Source: an uncultured Demequina sp. (GTDB lineage Bacteria; Actinomycetota; Actinomycetes; Actinomycetales; Demequinaceae). Taken from it: DNA of 8,819 nucleotides. Under the pieces are notes generated by a model, which saw nothing but the letters and a program-made list of their open reading frames with translations, did not search any database and was not told the DNA's origin. Below are positions 5,725-8,819 of the stretch, one piece after another (position 1 is the stretch's first letter; each line of letters opens with the position of its first letter). The position numbers were made by a program, and so were the translations under genes. The stretch is from positions 1-8,819 of the forward strand of contig CALALQ010000054.1 in the NCBI GenBank assembly GCA_937925595.1, in the 5' to 3' direction.

Positions 5725-8700
5725 AGGTGTCGTCGAGGTGGGCGCGCGCGTTGTTGAAGTCGGCATCGATGATCTCGATGTTCTGCTCCTGGCGCTGCGA
5801 CATCATGCGCAGCGTGACCCCGGTCAGGCGGCCCATGCTGGTGCGGAACCACCAGTCCATGGGGTCGTCCCAAGCGGAGGCCGGAACGTTGGACACTGAG
5901 AGGTCTCCGTCCCAGATGTGATCCGCGACTACGTAGAGCAGCGACTGGATGTAGTCACTCGGGCTTGAGAGCGGGACTGCCGCAAAGTGGCCGCGGAGCG
6001 CGTCGTGGAAGGGACCTTGACCCATGAGCCCGCGTCCTCGAGTGCCGGTGGGATCCGCGTAAGCGACGCCAGAGTGCAGCCCCACGCCGGCGGCATACAC
6101 GTTGTTTCCACCGGGCACGTAGGGCGCTGGCGTGATGATCTTGTAGTAGACGCGCGTGGTGTCGGTACGCAGATGGTGGAACAGGTTCACCCACTGGACG
6201 CCGATCCGCACGCCTCCCGCCGACATTCCACCGGCATTGATGGCCCGCTCCACCACTCGCGGAAGCTCGCTCGTGGGAATCCACTCGTGGGTTCCAGGGT
6301 TGAGGCCGCGGAACCCGGACTTGAGATGCTCCTTACTTGGGCGGTGAGTCCACGCCCACTGGAGCCTTGGAAGGCCGTAGCCGGAAGCGTTGCCCCCGCT
6401 CGCGAGCGCCCTGAGGAACGTGAGCAGGTTTCCACCCATGGCAGTGACGAGTGCAGGGTCCGCCTCCCTTGGCGGGCGTGGAGCGCCATGGATGGAGCCG
6501 GGCGTCACCCCTGACACGCGCCAGCCCATGGCGTCGATGTCTGTCCGCAACTGGGTGTCGATGGGATCAATGTTTGAAGGCAGGCTGCCCTTAAGTGCAG
6601 TGACGTAGGCGTCGCCATACGCTTGGCGCACTTGAGTACCCACTCCCGAGGTCCCGCCTCGCGCTCGCGCCCAGGTCCAGAACGCCGTTCCCGTCGCCTC
6701 ATCCTTGGTGTGGTTCTGCTCGGTGAACCACGTCAACAGGGTTGGTGGGATGTCACCACGCATCGCCACCGCATTGGCCGCCGCCGCTGCTGGCGTGGCC
6801 GCCGCTGGCGTCGGCCACAGCGGAGTCATCGTTGAGGTGTTCTGAGCCACGTACGTGCTGTCGCGAATGTCATCCTGGAGGCGGGTATCGGCGTCCGCGA
6901 TGAACGCCGTGACGTGCGCGGGCAGCGCCTGCGCGATCGCGGCAAGTATTGCCGCTTCGTCCTGCTGGCCAAAGAGTTCGAAGGCTTGTCGCAGGTTGCC
7001 TGCGAGACTGCGCTGGGCCGCCTCGACGCTTCCATCGTTCGGCGGCTCAATGTCATCCGCAGGGTCCACAAGCGCGGCCCGGAATGCCGCTGCCAGCGCA
7101 TCGGCGTCGTTATTCAGGGCCGCGACGGCGCCATCAATGCTGCCAAGCAAAGACTCGCGCCGCGTTCGCTCCTCGCCCGTGTACTCGCCAAGCTTGCCTC
7201 GCCATTCCGCGAGCTTGTTCTCCACTGGTCCTGGGGTGGACGCGACCATCAGCGTGGCGTCGTCACCTGAGACATCGATCCACAGTCGGTGGCTCTCGCC
7301 GCCGCCGCTGAAGCGCACGGTCTCTCCCAGCTCCTCGTCGTCGTTGTCGCTTGCCCCGTCCTCGTCATCGTCCTCGTCACCACCGATGCCGATGCGCCGC
7401 AGCAGCGCGCGAGCTTGGGTGATGATGACGCCAACAATGGTGTCGATGATGCCCAGCACGTAGGCCTGCATGCGCGTGATGACTCCCGCCACCTCCGCTT
7501 GCAGGTCGCCCAGCCCCAGCAGCCCCATGAACAGGTCGATCACCACCACGAGCATTGACGCGAGCGCGCGCTCGACAACTCCCGCGAGACCAGAGATATT
7601 GCCAGCGATCACATTTGCCATGCCGCCAACGACGGCTTGCACAAAGGCGAAGATGCGCGCGGCATTGCGGAAGATCCACGAGCACACGCGATAGATGAGC
7701 ATTATGGCCTGTGCCACGGCGCCTGCGGGATTCAGCAGGGAGAACACGTACTCGGCGGCTTTGACGATGAGCTTCTCGACGATGTACTCGATAGCCGCGT
7801 CGAGGATCATCCCCACGATGCTCTCCGGGCTGAGCATGTCCTTGATCATGTTCACGAGGCCCTGGGGACCCTGGGTGATGAGGGTCGAGAGTATCTGCCA
7901 GGCGATCTCCAGCAGCTCGACTGCCTCGGGACCCAGGTGGCGCACGAGGATCTCGCGGATGTTAGGCCAGGTGATCCCCATGAGCTGCAGCGCGAACGTC
8001 ACGAGCGACATGGGATCGAAGCTGCTGGGCATGGGGATGGGCGTCTGGAGACCAGAGAACAGCCAGCGCCAGAAGGCGCCAAGCAGGTGCATGCCAAAGT
8101 TGTCGAAGAACTGCTGGAAGCCCAGCTTCACGCCCGCAGTGAGGTTGTTGATGAAGTTCTCTGGGTTCTCCGCGATGTCGCTCGCGACCTGCTCGATCTG
8201 CGCCAGCAGCGCCCAGAACGCTCCGGGAGGAATGCCAACCAACCGCAGCAGGCCGTTGATGATCGCCTTCACCGGATCGTCAATGAACTCCTGCAGCGCA
8301 GTGAGCAGCTGCCCCCAGAGTCCGCCGGCTCGCTGCCGAGCCTCCTCGACCGCCGCATGCGCCTCGTTGACCGCCGTAATCGCGCGGGCGGAGACGTCGC
8401 GAACAAAACTCGTCTGAGCGTCGGTCACCCGGCTTGAGAGGCCGTCGAGCATTCCCTGGAACCGAGCGCGCTCCTGGGCGGCGAACTCTGGGAACTCCGC
8501 CTCCATCTGGTCAAAGAGGCCGTTGATCTGCGTGCGCGCATTGGTGATGACGCCCTGCGCGGCGGCCACCACGGCATTGACATCACTTGAGATCGTGAGG
8601 AGCAGATCGGAGACGCCATCGCCGAACCTGAGTTCCGCCTCGTCGTACTTGCGGATGATCCAGTTGGGATAGCCAAAGACGTAGTCGCCCACCGCGATGA

Positions 8701-8819
8701 TGCCGCCGATCACCCCGGAGTGGCGGTCATCGATCCAGCGCTGGACCTCGTCGAGCGTGCCGTGAAACTCTCGCGATAGCCGAGCGAGACCCGCATCCCA
8801 CTGCGCCAGGGCGGTGCGG
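5723..8819 (-). CDS. Large eCIS-associated DUF4157-type protein, C-terminal 1031 residues (N-terminus beyond right edge)
   Basis: The frame is open to the right edge with no stop, so the protein is partial; the GTG at 8713 lies inside conserved sequence and is not the start. Numbering from the first whole codon at 8818, residues 37-440 match, from memory, the helical core of large proteins whose N-terminus carries a DUF4157 (HExxH-type) domain and which occur with extracellular contractile injection systems. Landmarks are IGGIIAVGDYVFGYP (37-51), DPVKAIINGLLRLVGIPP (181-198), FDPMSLVTFALQLMG (267-281), a Leu/Ile-rich stretch with LLNPAGAVAQAI (361-372) and LLGLGDL (433-439). Then follow an acidic linker (480-498), a small FSGGGESHRLWI module (503-514), helical coiled-coil-like sequence, an Ala/Pro linker (670-685) and a His/Trp-rich C-terminal region (about 767-1031) with HEWIP (844-848). 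Role in eCIS assembly or as cargo is inference. No eCIS sheath, tube or baseplate gene lies in the window. Confidence 0.78.
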   Translation of the reverse strand, partial: RTALAQWDAGLARLSREFHGTLDEVQRWIDDRHSGVIGGIIAVGDYVFGYPNWIIRKYDEAELRFGDGVSDLLLTISSDVNAVVAAAQGVITNARTQINGLFDQMEAEFPEFAAQERARFQGMLDGLSSRVTDAQTSFVRDVSARAITAVNEAHAAVEEARQRAGGLWGQLLTALQEFIDDPVKAIINGLLRLVGIPPGAFWALLAQIEQVASDIAENPENFINNLTAGVKLGFQQFFDNFGMHLLGAFWRWLFSGLQTPIPMPSSFDPMSLVTFALQLMGITWPNIREILVRHLGPEAVELLEIAWQILSTLITQGPQGLVNMIKDMLSPESIVGMILDAAIEYIVEKLIVKAAEYVFSLLNPAGAVAQAIMLIYRVCSWIFRNAARIFAFVQAVVGGMANVIAGNISGLAGVVERALASMLVVVIDLFMGLLGLGDLQAEVAGVITRMQAYVLGIIDTIVGVIITQARALLRRIGIGGDEDDDEDGASDNDDEELGETVRFSGGGESHRLWIDVSGDDATLMVASTPGPVENKLAEWRGKLGEYTGEERTRRESLLGSIDGAVAALNNDADALAAAFRAALVDPADDIEPPNDGSVEAAQRSLAGNLRQAFELFGQQDEAAILAAIAQALPAHVTAFIADADTRLQDDIRDSTYVAQNTSTMTPLWPTPAAATPAAAAANAVAMRGDIPPTLLTWFTEQNHTKDEATGTAFWTWARARGGTSGVGTQVRQAYGDAYVTALKGSLPSNIDPIDTQLRTDIDAMGWRVSGVTPGSIHGAPRPPREADPALVTAMGGNLLTFLRALASGGNASGYGLPRLQWAWTHRPSKEHLKSGFRGLNPGTHEWIPTSELPRVVERAINAGGMSAGGVRIGVQWVNLFHHLRTDTTRVYYKIITPAPYVPGGNNVYAAGVGLHSGVAYADPTGTRGRGLMGQGPFHDALRGHFAAVPLSSPSDYIQSLLYVVADHIWDGDLSVSNVPASAWDDPMDWWFRTSMGRLTGVTLRMMSQRQEQNIEIIDADFNNARAHLDDT

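Noticed and set aside
5715..5873. Upstream extension of the 97-residue gene to 5873
   Set aside because: It would overlap the large gene out of frame; the ATG at 5714 has a well-spaced AGGAG site.
7637..8437. 266-codon plus-strand open frame opposite the large protein
   Set aside because: Composition rich in His, Asp, Glu and Leu typical of an antisense shadow; the minus-strand frame has conserved family blocks.
8711..8713. GTG at 8713 as the start of the large protein
   Set aside because: The frame continues upstream without a stop to the window edge with protein-like sequence, and the GTG falls inside the conserved IGGIIAVGD block.

Overview
The window looks like a chromosomal segment of a high-GC actinobacterium. 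The evidence is strong G/C bias at third codon positions, frequent GTG starts, a NarL-type two-component pair and an FtsX-type ABC exporter. Genus cannot be settled from this sequence. Coding density is very high: nine genes run leftward (minus strand), two short genes run rightward, and no gene-free stretch exceeds about 90 bases.

Reading in the direction of transcription (right to left), the segment opens with the last 1031 residues of a very large protein (5723 to the right edge). Its middle part resembles the conserved helical core of the large DUF4157-type proteins that accompany extracellular contractile injection systems (eCIS). It ends in a histidine- and tryptophan-rich C-terminal region that I cannot assign. 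It is translationally coupled to an unknown 97-residue helical protein, followed 9 bases later by a short NarL-family histidine kinase.

Next comes a yefM-yoeB type II toxin-antitoxin pair on the opposite strand, with a recognisable TGTACA operator. It sits between the histidine kinase and its probable response regulator. Continuing leftward, the response regulator is followed at 24 bases by two tandem serpins: a lipoprotein serpin, then a leaderless one. A MacB/LolD-type ABC ATPase and the start of an FtsX-like permease follow, the last two overlapping by 4 bases.

My working interpretation is that kinase, regulator, ATPase and permease form a common actinobacterial signalling/export cassette, interrupted once by a toxin-antitoxin module and once by a serpin pair, and joined upstream to an eCIS-type protein. 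The two serpins share an almost identical inhibitory hinge but have different reactive-centre loops: Met-Ser predicted at P1-P1' in one, Gly-Ser in the other. This implies inhibition of different serine proteases, one outside the membrane and one probably inside. A functional link between serpins, signalling, exporter and eCIS-type protein is inference from gene order only.
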